A stretch of 64,000 bases of DNA from Halioglobus sp. (GCA_002699145.1 PABK01000009.1:35511-99510), one strand, 5' to 3'; positions 30,864 to 40,963 are shown, numbered from the stretch's first letter. The notes: generated by a model not told the origin, from the sequence alone. A program made the numbers and translations.

Positions 30864-32282
30864 ATGAATAGCAGGTTTGCCGCCGTGGCGACGCTGGCAC
30901 TTACTCTTATATCCGGGTCTGTACACGCCGATTCACTGCGCGATATCTACGAGCTCGCGCTGGAAAACGACGCGCAACTGAAGTCCGAGGAAGCCACCTA
31001 CCTGGCGCGGCGCGAAACCGAAACCCTCAGCCGCTCGGCGCTGCTGCCGCAGATCACGGGTAGCTACTCCTACCAGAACTCCGACTCGGACACCGACGCG
31101 CTGGCGCCCAACTTCAACAAGCCCGGCCTGCCCATCGAGGACACCTTCGAGAACCGCGATATCGATACCGACGGTTACCAGGTGTCGCTCAGCCAGGCTA
31201 TTTTCGATCTCCCCGCCTGGTTCAGCTTCCAGTCCGGCAAGCAGGTGACCAAAGAGGCGGAGTCGACCTTCGCCGCCAACCAGCAGAACCTGATCGTGCG
31301 CACGGTGGAAGCCTACCTGGGCGTGCTGCGCGCGCAGGACAACCTGGCCGCCTCGGAAGCGACCGAGCGCGCCTTTGAACGGCAGCTGGAACAGACCCAG
31401 CAGCGTTTCGAGGTGGGGCTGATCGCCATCACCGACGTGTACGAGGCGCAGGCCGCGCGCGACCTCGCGCAGGTCAACCGCATCGTCGACGAGAACAATG
31501 TCGCCGTGGCCCTGGAGCGACTCTCGGTACTGACCGGGCAGCGCCACGACAACCTGCACGTGCTGCGCGAGGACTTCGACGTGCGCGCACCCGACCCGCT
31601 GGACCGCGCGGCCTGGGTGGACTTCGCCCTGGCCAACAACTTCGAGTTGCAGGCGTCCAAATACCGCGAGGAAGCGGCGCGCCAGACGGCCAAGGCGAAC
31701 AAGCTGGAGCACGCGCCGAAGATCACCGGCGGCTACGAGTACTCCGACTACGATGTCGACGGCTCGCGCACCGTGGAGCCCGATACCGGCATCGTGTCAC
31801 CGCCGGACAGCAACCTCGAGGAAGAGATGTGGCAGGTGACGCTGAGCCTGCCGCTGTACAGCGGCGGCGCGGTCAGCGCCAATCGCCGCAAGTCCGCGCA
31901 GGAGTTCAACGCCGCGCGCGAGCAGCGCATCAACCTGACCCGCAATACCATCACCAACACTCGTTCCCTGCACATGTCGGTGCTCAGTGACGTGTCCAGG
32001 GTCGCCGCGCGCAAACAGAGCATCATCTCCTCGCGCAGCGCGGTGGACGCCACCCAGGCCGGCTACGAGGTGGGTACGCGCAACGTGGTCGACGTGCTGA
32101 ACGCGCAGAACACCCTGTACAGCGCGCAGCGTGACTACGCCAACAGCCGCTACGACTATATCCTCAACCTGATGCGCCTGAAGGAACAGGCCGGACTGCT
32201 CAGCCCGGAAGACGTCATCAAGCTCGACTCCTACCTGGAACCCCCGGCGCCCGCCACCGCTTCCGGCGCCGGCTCGAAATAG
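30864..32282 (+). CDS. tolC: TolC-family outer-membrane channel protein
   Basis: An outer-membrane exit duct for tripartite efflux pumps and type I secretion. The 472-residue protein has a signal peptide (1-22, ending HAD), then the two TolC repeats with long amphipathic helices; LRDIYELALENDAQLKS at about 24-40 is the classic start. The second repeat around GAVSANRRKSAQEF and QAGYEVGTRNVVDVLNAQ is typical. The ATG at 30864 is chosen over upstream in-frame starts because it begins the signal peptide. The 3' end overlaps convergent waaA by 52 bases. Confidence 0.93.
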   Translation: MNSRFAAVATLALTLISGSVHADSLRDIYELALENDAQLKSEEATYLARRETETLSRSALLPQITGSYSYQNSDSDTDALAPNFNKPGLPIEDTFENRDIDTDGYQVSLSQAIFDLPAWFSFQSGKQVTKEAESTFAANQQNLIVRTVEAYLGVLRAQDNLAASEATERAFERQLEQTQQRFEVGLIAITDVYEAQAARDLAQVNRIVDENNVAVALERLSVLTGQRHDNLHVLREDFDVRAPDPLDRAAWVDFALANNFELQASKYREEAARQTAKANKLEHAPKITGGYEYSDYDVDGSRTVEPDTGIVSPPDSNLEEEMWQVTLSLPLYSGGAVSANRRKSAQEFNAAREQRINLTRNTITNTRSLHMSVLSDVSRVAARKQSIISSRSAVDATQAGYEVGTRNVVDVLNAQNTLYSAQRDYANSRYDYILNLMRLKEQAGLLSPEDVIKLDSYLEPPAPATASGAGSK

Positions 32283-33553
32283 GCCGGGGTCTCCCCGGCC
32301 AGCAACGCCTGGATCACCCGCAGCAGCGCATCGCGCGCGCCGCGCCGGGCGGCGATCGCACGGCGCCCGGCGGCGCCCATCGCGGCGCGCCGCGCCGGCT
32401 CCTGCAGCAGCCGCGCCATGACCTCGGCCAGGCCCCGCGTATCCGCCACCGTAAGCAGCGCACCCTGCGCCGCGAGCAACCCGTTCACCCGCGCGAAGTT
32501 CGCCGTGTGCGGACCGCACACCACGGGTACGCCGCAGGCCGCCGCCTCCAGCGTGTTCTGGCCGCCCCGTGGCACCAGGCTGCCGCCGACAAACGCCACT
32601 GCGGCGGCGGCATAGAAATCCGGCAGTTCACCCAGCGTGTCGAGCAGCAGGACGTCGCACGCACTGTCCGCCGAGGCCCCTGTTGAGCGCCGTCCCACGG
32701 TCCAGCCCGCGTCGCGGCACAGCTGCGCCAGCGCGTCGGCCCGCTCGGTATGCCGCGGCGCCAACACCAGCAACACATCCTGCCGCGCCGCACGCAGCCG
32801 TGCCAGGACCTGCAACAGGGCCTCCTCCTCACCCGGGTGCGTACTGCCGGCGACCAGCAGCGGGCGCTCCCCGGCGGCGACCGCCGGGTCGGCGGCGGGG
32901 GCGAGCGCGGCGTCGAATTTCAGCGAGCCGCACACGGTCACCGCGTGAGCCGGCGCGCCCAGGGCGAGAAAGCGCCGCGCGTCCCGCGCCGACTGGCAGG
33001 CGATGATGTCCACCTCACGCAACAGGCCGCGCAGCAGCGGGCCCAGGCGCGCGTAGCCGGCGGCCGAGTCGGCGGACAGCCGCGCGCTGGCCAACAGCAC
33101 CCGGCAGTCCGCCGCGCGCGCGCGGTGCACCAGGTTTGGCCACAGTTCCGTCTCCACCAGCACCAGCAGCTGCGGCCGCACGCGGCGCAGGAAACGCCGC
33201 ACCGCCCCGGGCAGGTCCCAGGGCAGGTAGACGTGGAACACACGCGCGCCGAACAGCGCGCGCACCCGCGCCGCGCCGGCGGGCGTCGTGGTGGTGAACA
33301 CCAGAACATGGTGCGGATAGCGTTCCAGCAGTGCCTCGACCAGCGGCGCCGCGGCGTGTACCTCGCCCACGGATACGGCGTGCACCCAGATCGACGGCGC
33401 GCCGCCCACCGGCGCGCGAAACAGCCCCAGGCGTTCGGCCAGGCGCCTGCGGTAAGCCGGCTGGCGGCGCGAACGCCACAGCAGGTGCAGCAGCAACAGC
33501 GGCGTCAGCAGGTACAACGCGATGCTGTAGAGATGGCGCGACAGTGGGTACAT
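32231..33553 (-). CDS. waaA: 3-deoxy-D-manno-octulosonic acid (Kdo) transferase WaaA
   Basis: Transfers Kdo from CMP-Kdo to lipid IVA, the first step of LPS core assembly on the inner-membrane face. The 440 residues include an N-terminal membrane anchor (LYSIALYLLTPLLLLHLLW, about 8-26), then the glycosyltransferase-N block WVHAVSVGEVHAA near 56-68, and VETELWPN, GSTHPGEEE and SLVPRGGQNTLE. These are diagnostic for KdtA/WaaA. Its last 17 codons lie antisense to the end of tolC. Confidence 0.95.
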   Translation of the reverse strand: MYPLSRHLYSIALYLLTPLLLLHLLWRSRRQPAYRRRLAERLGLFRAPVGGAPSIWVHAVSVGEVHAAAPLVEALLERYPHHVLVFTTTTPAGAARVRALFGARVFHVYLPWDLPGAVRRFLRRVRPQLLVLVETELWPNLVHRARAADCRVLLASARLSADSAAGYARLGPLLRGLLREVDIIACQSARDARRFLALGAPAHAVTVCGSLKFDAALAPAADPAVAAGERPLLVAGSTHPGEEEALLQVLARLRAARQDVLLVLAPRHTERADALAQLCRDAGWTVGRRSTGASADSACDVLLLDTLGELPDFYAAAAVAFVGGSLVPRGGQNTLEAAACGVPVVCGPHTANFARVNGLLAAQGALLTVADTRGLAEVMARLLQEPARRAAMGAAGRRAIAARRGARDALLRVIQALLAGETPAYFEPAPEAVAGAGGSR

Positions 33554-33668
33554 GGACGTCTCCGGCGGGGCACTCGGCGGCGAGCCGCAGGCACAGCATA
33601 GCCGCCGGCCGGCGCCGGGCCAAACCCGCGCGTTGCCCCGGCGCCCGAGCCGCCAGTACACTGGCGCG

Positions 33669-34859
33669 ATGCACTCTCCCACCTTGTGTCCCGACGTCGC
33701 CGTACTCGGCGGCGGCGCCGCCGGTCTCTGGGCGCTGGCGCGCCTGCGCGCACAGGGCCACAGCGTCCTGCTGTTCAGCGCCGGCGCGCTGGGCGACGGC
33801 CAGAGCGTGCTCGCCCAGGGCATTCTGCACGCCGGGGTGAAGTACGCGCTGGCCGGGGACGACGGCGCCGAGCGCAGCCTTGCGGCCATGCCCGCCGCCT
33901 GGCGCGACTGCCTGGCTGGCCGCGGCGCGGTGGACCTGCGCGCCTGCCGCCTGCTCAGCGAGCACATGTACCTGTTCGCGCCCCCCGGTCCGGCCGGGCG
34001 GCTGCGCGGCGCCGCGGCCGGTGCCCTGTTGCGCGGCCGTGTGCAGCGACTCGGCACTGCGCAAGTACCACCGGCGCTGCGCACGGCCGGGTTCAGGAGC
34101 GCGCTCTACCGCCTGGACGAGGCGGTGCTGGACGTCGGCTCGCTGTTGCAGGCCCTGGCGAGCCCGCACCGGCAACACATCTACCACCTGCCCGCCAAGG
34201 GCGCGCGCCTGCAACGCCGGGACGGCCTGGCGCAACTGCAACTGCCCGGCTGCCGCGTGCGCCCGCGGCTCTTGTTGCTCGCCGCGGGCGCGGGCAACGC
34301 CGACCTGCTGGCGCAACTGGGCGACCGCGAGACCGCCATGCAGCGACGCCCGCTGCAGCAGGTTGTGCTCGATCCCGGGATCGACCTGCCGCTGTACGGA
34401 CACTGCCTGGGCAGCGGCCGCCGGCCGCGCTTCACCGTGACCAGCCACCGCGACGCGGCGGGCAGGACGCTGTGGTACCTGGGGGGCGAACTGGCCGAGC
34501 GCGGCGCGCAGATGAGCCCGGCACAGCTGCAACTGCACGCGCGCGCGGAGTTGGACGAGGTCTTTCCCGGGCTGCAACCGGACCCCGCGCGGCTGCGCTG
34601 CGTGCCGGCGCAGCGCGCCGAGGCGCGCCAGCGCGACGGCGCGCGGCCGGCCGGGGCCTACCTCGAGGCGGTGCACGGGGTCGCCAACGCCCTGGTGGCC
34701 TGGCCCACCAAACTGGCGCTGTGCCCGGACCTGGGCGAGCGCCTGGCGCGCGCCCTGCGGCGCCGCGGCATCGCCCCGGGACCACAGCCGGACCCGGCGC
34801 CGCTGCGCACACTGGAGCAGCCGCAGATCGCGCGACCGCCCTGGGAGCGCACCGCGTGA
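33669..34859 (+). CDS. FAD-dependent oxidoreductase (DAO/glycerol-3-phosphate-dehydrogenase-like)
   Basis: A 396-residue flavoprotein with an N-terminal FAD fold: VAVLGGGAAGLWALARL at 10-26. It belongs to the DAO superfamily; a basic, arginine-rich C-terminus follows the second FAD contact near VAWPTKLALCPD. The substrate is unknown. The stop overlaps the GTG start of the aldo/keto reductase (GTGA), so the two enzymes are almost certainly co-translated and may act in one pathway. Confidence 0.75.
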   Translation: MHSPTLCPDVAVLGGGAAGLWALARLRAQGHSVLLFSAGALGDGQSVLAQGILHAGVKYALAGDDGAERSLAAMPAAWRDCLAGRGAVDLRACRLLSEHMYLFAPPGPAGRLRGAAAGALLRGRVQRLGTAQVPPALRTAGFRSALYRLDEAVLDVGSLLQALASPHRQHIYHLPAKGARLQRRDGLAQLQLPGCRVRPRLLLLAAGAGNADLLAQLGDRETAMQRRPLQQVVLDPGIDLPLYGHCLGSGRRPRFTVTSHRDAAGRTLWYLGGELAERGAQMSPAQLQLHARAELDEVFPGLQPDPARLRCVPAQRAEARQRDGARPAGAYLEAVHGVANALVAWPTKLALCPDLGERLARALRRRGIAPGPQPDPAPLRTLEQPQIARPPWERTA

Positions 34860-35644
34860 GCTGGCTGCGCCCGCTGGGCAGCAGCGGGCTGCAGGTCAGC
34901 GCCCTGGGCCTGGGTACGGTCAAGCTGGGACGCAACAGCGCGCTGCGCTACCCCCGGCCCTTCGAACTGCCCGACGAACGCGCCGCCGGCGCCCTGCTGG
35001 ACCGCGCCCGGGACCTGGGCATCAACCTACTCGATACCGCCCCGGCCTACGGCGCCAGCGAGGAGCGACTGGGTCGCCTGCTGCGCAACCGGCAGGGGCA
35101 ATGGCTACTGTGCACCAAGGTCGGCGAGGAGTTTGCCGACGGCCGCTCGCGCTTCGACTTCTCGCCGCAGCACACGCGGCGCTCGGTGGAACGCAGCCTG
35201 CGCCGGCTCGGCGTGGAGGTCATCGACATCCTGCTGGTGCATTCCAACGGCGAGGACGAGCGCATCATCGAGCAGTGCGGCACGCTGCAGGCCATGGCGG
35301 AGCTGAAGACACGCGGGCTGGTGCGCGCGGTGGGCATGTCCACCAAGAGCGTCGCCGGCGGCCTGCGCGCGGCATCGCTGTGCGACGTGGTGATGCTCGC
35401 CTACAACCCGCGACAGCGCGCGGAGGCCGCCGTGCTGGAGGCCTGCGCCGCCGCCGGCTGCGGCGCGCTGGTGAAGAAAGTGCTGGCCAGCGGGCACCTG
35501 CCGGCGGGCCGCGAACAGGGCTTTCTGCGCGACAGCCTGGGCCTGGCGCTGCGCCACCCGGGCACCTCCGCGGCGCTGGTGGGTACTCTCTCACCGGATC
35601 ACCTGGCAGAAAATGTCGCCATCGCACGGGAGATTACGGGTTAG
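34856..35644 (+). CDS. Aldo/keto reductase
   Basis: A 262-residue (beta/alpha)8 NADPH-dependent oxidoreductase starting at GTG 34856. The catalytic tetrad can be seen: Asp and Tyr in LLDTAPAYGASEERLG (about 59-74), Lys in LLCTKVG near 86 and His in ILLVHSNG near 126. It is shorter than the usual 300-320 residues but has a complete N-terminal core. The stop abuts the convergent hldE stop with no gap. Confidence 0.85.
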   Translation: MSWLRPLGSSGLQVSALGLGTVKLGRNSALRYPRPFELPDERAAGALLDRARDLGINLLDTAPAYGASEERLGRLLRNRQGQWLLCTKVGEEFADGRSRFDFSPQHTRRSVERSLRRLGVEVIDILLVHSNGEDERIIEQCGTLQAMAELKTRGLVRAVGMSTKSVAGGLRAASLCDVVMLAYNPRQRAEAAVLEACAAAGCGALVKKVLASGHLPAGREQGFLRDSLGLALRHPGTSAALVGTLSPDHLAENVAIAREITG

Positions 35645-37078
35645 TTAGTGCTTACTTGGCTCGCGGATGTCGCGCAGCATGGCGCTGCTGGACAGGTTTT
35701 CCACCTGGCCGGTCAACAGCACCCGCCCGCCGTAGGATTCGACGATATCGCGCCCCACCACCGCGTCCAGGTCGCGGTAGTCGCCGCCCTTGGCGAGCAC
35801 GTCCGGGCGCAGTTCGCGCAGCAGCGCCTCGGGCGTGTCGGCGTCGAAAGACACCACCCAGTCCACCGCCTGCAGGCCCGCCAGCACCGCCATGCGCCGC
35901 TGCAGCGGGTTCACCGGCCGCCCCTCCCCCTTCAGGCGGCGCACCGAGGCGTCGCTGTTCACGGCCACCACCAGGCGGTCGCCGCAGGCCCGGGCCTGCT
36001 CGAGACAGGCGACGTGGCCGGCGTGCAGCAGGTCGAAACAGCCGTTGGTGAACACCACCTTCTCGCCGCGCCGGCGGCAGGCCTGCAGCGCCGCGCGCAG
36101 GGGCTCCAGGGCGAGTACGCCGCGCCCCGGGGGCGGCTCATCGCCCAGCGCACGGGCCAGTTCCGGCGCGCTCACCGCCGCCGCGCCCAGGCGTCCCACC
36201 ACCAGCCCGGCGGCGGTGTTGGCCAGCGCCACGGCGTCGTCCAGGCCGGCGCCGGCAGCCAGGGCGGCGGCGATCACCGCGATCACCGTGTCGCCGGCGC
36301 CGGTGACATCGAATACCTCGCGCGCGCGCGCCGGGAAGTGCGTCGCCTCCTCCTGCCCGGCGCGCAGCAGGGTCATGCCCTGCTCGCCGCGGGTCACCAG
36401 CAGCGCCTGCAGCGACAGCTCGTCGAGCAGGCGCCGGCCGCGCCCGACCAGCTGTGCGTCATCGGCGCAGTGGCCGACACAGGCCTCGAACTCCGCGCGG
36501 TTCGGGGTGAGCAGGGTGGCGCCGCGCCAGCGCATGAAATCGGCGCCGCCGGGGTCCACCAGCACCGGCAGGCCGCGCTCGCGCGCCCCGGCGAGCAGCG
36601 CCGCGGGGTCGGCGAGGGCGCCCTTGGCGTAGTCGGACAGGACCAGCGCGTCGCAATCCGACAGCAGGGAGGCGGCGTCCCAGGCCGGCGCCGCGGCCAG
36701 CGGCGCGGACTCCTCGAAATCCAGGCGCAGCAGTTGCTGCTGGCGGGCGATGACGCGCAGCTTGGTGATGGTGGCGCTGCCGGCGCGACGCTGGAAGCGG
36801 CAGTCCACCCCGGCGGCCTCGAGCATGGCCTGCAGGTTGTCAGCGCCGGCGTCATCGCCGGTGCCGCCCGCCAGGCGCACACCCGCGCCGAGGGCGGCGA
36901 GGTTCATGGCCACATTGCCGGCGCCGCCGGGGCGGTCGGTGACGCTGTCCACGCGCACCACCGGCACCGGCGCCTCCGGCGAGATGCGCGTGGCGCCCCC
37001 CTGGCAGTAGCGATCGAGTAGGATGTCCCCGACGACCAGCAGGCGGACGCGGTCGAATGGCGGCACTTGCAGTGACAT
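35645..37078 (-). CDS. hldE: Bifunctional heptose-7-phosphate kinase / heptose-1-phosphate adenylyltransferase HldE
   Basis: Makes ADP-heptose for the LPS inner core. The 477 residues are a fusion. The PfkB-type kinase shows VVGDILLDRYCQGGATRISPE near 15-35 and the catalytic VTGAGDTVIAV near 263-273. The nucleotidyltransferase shows VVFTNGCFDLLHAGHV with the HAGH motif near 352-367. The ATG at 37078 (MSLQVPPFDRVRLLVVGD) fits the family. It supplies the donor for WaaC and WaaF encoded at 48.8-50.8 kb. Confidence 0.96.
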   Translation of the reverse strand: MSLQVPPFDRVRLLVVGDILLDRYCQGGATRISPEAPVPVVRVDSVTDRPGGAGNVAMNLAALGAGVRLAGGTGDDAGADNLQAMLEAAGVDCRFQRRAGSATITKLRVIARQQQLLRLDFEESAPLAAAPAWDAASLLSDCDALVLSDYAKGALADPAALLAGARERGLPVLVDPGGADFMRWRGATLLTPNRAEFEACVGHCADDAQLVGRGRRLLDELSLQALLVTRGEQGMTLLRAGQEEATHFPARAREVFDVTGAGDTVIAVIAAALAAGAGLDDAVALANTAAGLVVGRLGAAAVSAPELARALGDEPPPGRGVLALEPLRAALQACRRRGEKVVFTNGCFDLLHAGHVACLEQARACGDRLVVAVNSDASVRRLKGEGRPVNPLQRRMAVLAGLQAVDWVVSFDADTPEALLRELRPDVLAKGGDYRDLDAVVGRDIVESYGGRVLLTGQVENLSSSAMLRDIREPSKH

Positions 37079-37227
37079 GGCTTCCCGTTGCCCGCGACGC
37101 ACCGCGGGGGTTATCGACGAGGCGGGAATAGTAGCACGCGCGCGCGACGCGGCCTTGCCTGCCCGGGCCAAAACGGCTAACTTGCCTGCCGTTGCCGGCG
37201 CTGGGCGCGCGGCAGTTCCCCCTTTTC

Positions 37228-37863
37228 ATGCCGAGCGACCAGCCAATGATCCCCGACCTGCCCGACGACATCGACCAGATAAAGGGCTTCCTGGCCACGG
37301 ACGAGGCCGAGGCGCTGTACCGCCACGCGCGCGAGGCCGGCGCGCTGGGGCCGGTGCTGGAGATCGGCAGTTACTGCGGCAAGTCCACCATCTACCTGGG
37401 GCTGGCCTGCCGCGACAACGGCGGCAGCGTGTTCGCGCTGGACCACCACCGCGGTTCCGAGGAACACCAGCAGGGCGAGTTCTTCCACGACCCGGAACTG
37501 TTCGACGCCGGCGAGGGCGTGGTGGACACCTTCCGCGAGTTTCGCCGCAACATCCGCCGCGCCGGGCTGGACGATATCGTCGTGCCGGTGGTGGCGGGGT
37601 CGGAAGCGGCGGCGCGGCACTGGCGCACGCCGCTGGGCATGGTGTTCATAGACGGCGGCCACAGCCTGGACGCCGCCCTCACCGACTACCGCTGCTGGGA
37701 ACCCCACCTGCTGCGCGGCGGCATCCTGGCCATACACGATATTTTCGAGGACGCCCACGCCGGCGGGCAGGCGCCGCACGCGGTGTACCGCATGGCGCAA
37801 GCCTCGGGGTTGTTCGAAGACCTGGGCGTGGTCAACAGCCTGGGATTGCTGCGCCGGCTGTAG
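37228..37863 (+). CDS. Class I SAM-dependent methyltransferase (Methyltransf_24 type)
   Basis: A SAM-dependent methyltransferase of about 211 residues. Motif I is VLEIGSYCGKSTIYLG, followed by FALDHHRGSEEHQ, and the acidic FIDGGHS segment is typical of the CmcI/Methyltransf_24 group. The start is uncertain: ATG at 37228 (MPSDQPMIPDLP) or ATG at 37246; an upstream TTG at 37192 is less likely. It faces the toroid/methyltransferase/GT4 gene group across 22 bases. Its role in LPS or polysaccharide modification is inferred from context. Confidence 0.8.
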   Translation: MPSDQPMIPDLPDDIDQIKGFLATDEAEALYRHAREAGALGPVLEIGSYCGKSTIYLGLACRDNGGSVFALDHHRGSEEHQQGEFFHDPELFDAGEGVVDTFREFRRNIRRAGLDDIVVPVVAGSEAAARHWRTPLGMVFIDGGHSLDAALTDYRCWEPHLLRGGILAIHDIFEDAHAGGQAPHAVYRMAQASGLFEDLGVVNSLGLLRRL

Positions 37864-37885
37864 CCGGCTGTCTGGCGCGCCGGCG

Positions 37886-38968
37886 TCAGTCGACGCGTAC
37901 GCGGCGCTCGCGCGCCTCCTGCACATCCGCCTCTTCCAGCAGGCGCACGCTGCAGAACAGTTTCGCCGCCGGCGTGTGCTCGGTCAGCGCGTCCGCCGCC
38001 AGCAGGATGGCGCCGGCGGTCCAGGTGGGTTTTTCGTCGGGCCAGAGCAGGTCCTCGACCATCTGGTAGCCGGTCCAGTAGGCGCCGTCCTGCGCGCGCC
38101 ACTGCTGCAGCCAGCTGTACACTTCCACCGCGCGGGCGTGGTCGCCGGCGGCCAGCAGCGCCATGACCAGTTCGCAGCTCTCGGCGATGGTCACCCAGGG
38201 CTCGTCGCTGACACAGCGGCAGCCCAGGCCGCGCTCGACGAACTCGTCCCAGCGCGCCGCCAGCCGCGCGCGGGCGTCGGCGCCGGTATAGACGCCGGTG
38301 AGCACCGGGTAGAACCAGTCCATGGAGTAGCGCGCCTTGGACTCCCAGGTGCGGTCGAAACGCCAGGGGCGGTGGCGCAGCGCGTCGCCCAGGCGTTTGC
38401 GCGCTGGCAGCCAGTCCGGGCGCGCTTCGCCCAGGGTCACGGCGATATTGTGCGCGCACTCCAGGCTCTTGTAGATGGAACTGCAGCCGGTGACCAGGGC
38501 GTCGCCCTTGGGCCGGCCGTCGCCGTCCACGGCCCAGTCGATCTCGCCGTGCTCGCTCTGCAGCGCCAGCACGAAGCCGATAGCGCGGTCGACCATGGGC
38601 CACATCGCGCGCAGGAAGTCCAGGTCGCCACTGATCAGGTAGTGGTGCCACACACCGGTGGCGACGTAGGCGACGAAGTTGGTCTCGCGGCGCTGGGCGT
38701 TGTCCACTTCCCGACCGCGGTAGGAGGCCCACCAGCTGCCGTCGTCCAGTTGCAGGCCGGCCAGCCAGTCGTAGGCGCGGCGCACCGCCGCGTGCTCGCC
38801 GGCGATGGACAGGCCCATGGCCGACTCCACGTGGTCCCAGGGGTCGGTGTAGCCGCCGTCGAACCAGGGAATCTCGCCACTGTCGCGCTGGCAGTCGAGA
38901 ATGAAGCGCACCGTGGGGCGCAGGAATTCCTCGGGATACAGCCCCCGGCTCAGGTAGAGTCCGCTCAC
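37886..38968 (-). CDS. Toroid-fold (prenyltransferase/squalene-cyclase-like) protein in a glycan cluster
   Basis: A 360-residue protein built of alpha/alpha-barrel repeats of the terpenoid-cyclase/glycosidase toroid type (RFILDCQRDSGEIPW, RAYDWLAGLQLDDGSWW, LQSEHGEIDW, RAQDGAYWTGYQ). Databases often label such proteins prenyltransferase, but no prenyl-binding aspartates are obvious, and the QDDGSWW-like repeats may bind a sugar. GTG at 38968 overlaps the methyltransferase stop (GTGA), so the two are translationally coupled. The function is unknown. Confidence 0.65.
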   Translation of the reverse strand: MSGLYLSRGLYPEEFLRPTVRFILDCQRDSGEIPWFDGGYTDPWDHVESAMGLSIAGEHAAVRRAYDWLAGLQLDDGSWWASYRGREVDNAQRRETNFVAYVATGVWHHYLISGDLDFLRAMWPMVDRAIGFVLALQSEHGEIDWAVDGDGRPKGDALVTGCSSIYKSLECAHNIAVTLGEARPDWLPARKRLGDALRHRPWRFDRTWESKARYSMDWFYPVLTGVYTGADARARLAARWDEFVERGLGCRCVSDEPWVTIAESCELVMALLAAGDHARAVEVYSWLQQWRAQDGAYWTGYQMVEDLLWPDEKPTWTAGAILLAADALTEHTPAAKLFCSVRLLEEADVQEARERRVRVD

Positions 38969-39681
38969 GACACCGCGTCCTTGCGGAAGTACATCACCAC
39001 GCTCTTGCCCATGATCGGGTTCATGCTCTTCTCCAGTATGCGCGTCAGGGCCGGGTTCTCCAGCAGGTCCCACACCAGCAGGCGGTGATACTGCCGCACC
39101 AGCCAGTTGTTGTCCTGGTTCTTCCAGAACAGGCACTTCAGCCACCAGAACGGCGCGTGCAGGGCGTGCGCCCAGTGCCGCGCGTAGTGCCGGAAGCCCA
39201 GACCCTCGATATCCTCGCGCAACTCCCGGCTCCTGAAAATGCGCAGGTGCCCACCGGGCACGTTGTAGTAGCCCTCACTGAGCCACCAGCAGATTTTTTC
39301 CGGCCAGGTGCGCGGCACGCTGGCGCAGAACAGTCCGCCGGGCTTGAGCACGCGCTCGATCTCGGCCAGGGCGCCGAGGTAATCGGGAATGTGCTCGAGC
39401 ACTTCCGAGCAAATCACCTTGTCGAAGGTGTTGTCGGCAAAGGGCAGTTGCAGCGCGTTGGCCGAGGACAGGCCGAAGGACTTGGCCGCGTTGTCCGGCT
39501 CGGCGAAGGGCTGGAACTTGTCGCGCGTGGTTTTCAGGTCGTCCAGGCACAGGTCGACGCCGATGGAGTGCACGTCCGCCGCGACGTAGGTGGAGATGAC
39601 ATGCCGGCCCTCGCCGCAACCCAGGTCTAGCACCACGTCTCCCGCATCGAGCGGGAAATGCTGGAAATCAACGGTCTGCAC
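38965..39681 (-). CDS. Class I SAM-dependent methyltransferase (Methyltransf_11 type)
   Basis: A 238-residue methyltransferase with motif [14 protein letters not shown] at 16-28, SIGVDLC, the [20 protein letters not shown] block near 79-98 and LKPGGLF. The start is GTG at 39681, overlapping the upstream GT4 gene by 14 bases; it also overlaps the downstream toroid gene by 4. This GT4-methyltransferase-toroid unit probably modifies a surface glycan; the acceptor is unknown. Confidence 0.85.
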   Translation of the reverse strand: MQTVDFQHFPLDAGDVVLDLGCGEGRHVISTYVAADVHSIGVDLCLDDLKTTRDKFQPFAEPDNAAKSFGLSSANALQLPFADNTFDKVICSEVLEHIPDYLGALAEIERVLKPGGLFCASVPRTWPEKICWWLSEGYYNVPGGHLRIFRSRELREDIEGLGFRHYARHWAHALHAPFWWLKCLFWKNQDNNWLVRQYHRLLVWDLLENPALTRILEKSMNPIMGKSVVMYFRKDAVS

Positions 39682-40963
39682 TGTCCAGCACCTGGTGGTA
39701 GTAGTCGGTCATCTGGCGCGCGCACACGTGCCAGCAGAAATGTTCCTCGATACGCGCCTTGGCGCGCGCGCCGAGCTCCTCGCGCCGCGCGGGATCCTGC
39801 AGCAGGCCGTCGATGGCCGCCACCAGCGCGTCGACGTCCCTGGCCGGGAACAGGACGCCGGCGTCGCCGACCACTTCGGGCAGGGCGCCGCCGTCGCTGG
39901 ACACCACCGGCACGCCGCAGGCCATGGCCTCGCCGGCGGGCAGGCCGAAGCCCTCGTACACCGAGGGGCAGATGGCCATGGTCGCCTCGGCGTAGTGGCG
40001 CACCATCTGCTCGGTACTGATGCCGTTGACGAAGGTCACGCGCTCGGCCAGGCCGAGTTCACGCACCAGTTGCTCGGTGGCGCCGCCGGGGTTGGGCTTG
40101 CTGATGCACAGCAGCTCCAGGTCGGGATACTTCTGCAGCAACCGCGCGTAGGCGCGCAGCAGGTAGCGCAGGCCCTTGAGCGGCGCGTCGGCGGAGCAGG
40201 TCGCCATGAGGCGGTTGTCCAGGCGCCGCACTTCGGGCATGGGCCGGAATTCCTCGGTGCAGATGCCGTTGTGCACCAGGCTGATGCCGGAGGGCTGCAA
40301 CCCGAAGTCGCGGGCGATGTCCTGGCGCGAACAGTCCGACACGGTGACGATATTGCGCAGTTGCTTGACCACTTTCTTCTGCATGTTGAGAAAGGAGTGC
40401 CAGCGCCGGATCAGCAGGCGCTCGCGCAGGGACTTCGCCGCGGACAGTGCGATACGCAGGTCGCTGGTGATCGGGTGGTGAATGGTCGTCACCAGGGGCA
40501 GGCCCATGTCCTGGATCTGCAGCATGCCGTAGCTCAGGCTCTGGTTGTCGTGCACCAGGTCGTACTGGTGACCGTGCTCGCGCAGGTACTTCACCGCGCG
40601 GCGGCCGAAGGCGTAGGGCTCGGCGAAACCGCCGGTGAGCTTGCTGACCCACTCCACGACATTGCTGTAGGACGACAGGTGATGCGGGCGCAACGACATC
40701 AGGCCGTTCTGGAACAGGTCCAGGCTGGGCAGCTTGATCAGCGACACGCGCGGATCCAGGTGCGGATAGGGCGGCCCGGAAATGACGTCCACGCTGTGTC
40801 CCGCCTCGACCAGCGCCTTGCTCAGAAAACGCAGGTAGACGCCCTGGCCGCCGCCGTAGGGCTGGCTGCGGTAGCCGAGCAGGGCGATACGCAGCGGACG
40901 CCGCTGCGCCTGCGACGCGGCACCGCCCGCCGCGCCAGCGGACGGCTGGAGGTCTGCCTGCAC
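39668..40963 (-). CDS. Glycosyltransferase family 4
   Basis: A GT-B fold glycosyltransferase of 431 residues. The N-terminal donor loop [21 protein letters not shown] lies near 29-49, and the C-terminal domain holds the GT4 nucleotide-binding signature [17 protein letters not shown] around 346-362. The start is GTG at 40963. It is the first gene of the minus-strand trio and divergent from rfbA. A role in LPS core or O-chain assembly, possibly as a rhamnosyltransferase, is inferred from the nearby dTDP-rhamnose genes. Confidence 0.88.
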   Translation of the reverse strand: MQADLQPSAGAAGGAASQAQRRPLRIALLGYRSQPYGGGQGVYLRFLSKALVEAGHSVDVISGPPYPHLDPRVSLIKLPSLDLFQNGLMSLRPHHLSSYSNVVEWVSKLTGGFAEPYAFGRRAVKYLREHGHQYDLVHDNQSLSYGMLQIQDMGLPLVTTIHHPITSDLRIALSAAKSLRERLLIRRWHSFLNMQKKVVKQLRNIVTVSDCSRQDIARDFGLQPSGISLVHNGICTEEFRPMPEVRRLDNRLMATCSADAPLKGLRYLLRAYARLLQKYPDLELLCISKPNPGGATEQLVRELGLAERVTFVNGISTEQMVRHYAEATMAICPSVYEGFGLPAGEAMACGVPVVSSDGGALPEVVGDAGVLFPARDVDALVAAIDGLLQDPARREELGARAKARIEEHFCWHVCARQMTDYYHQVLDSADR

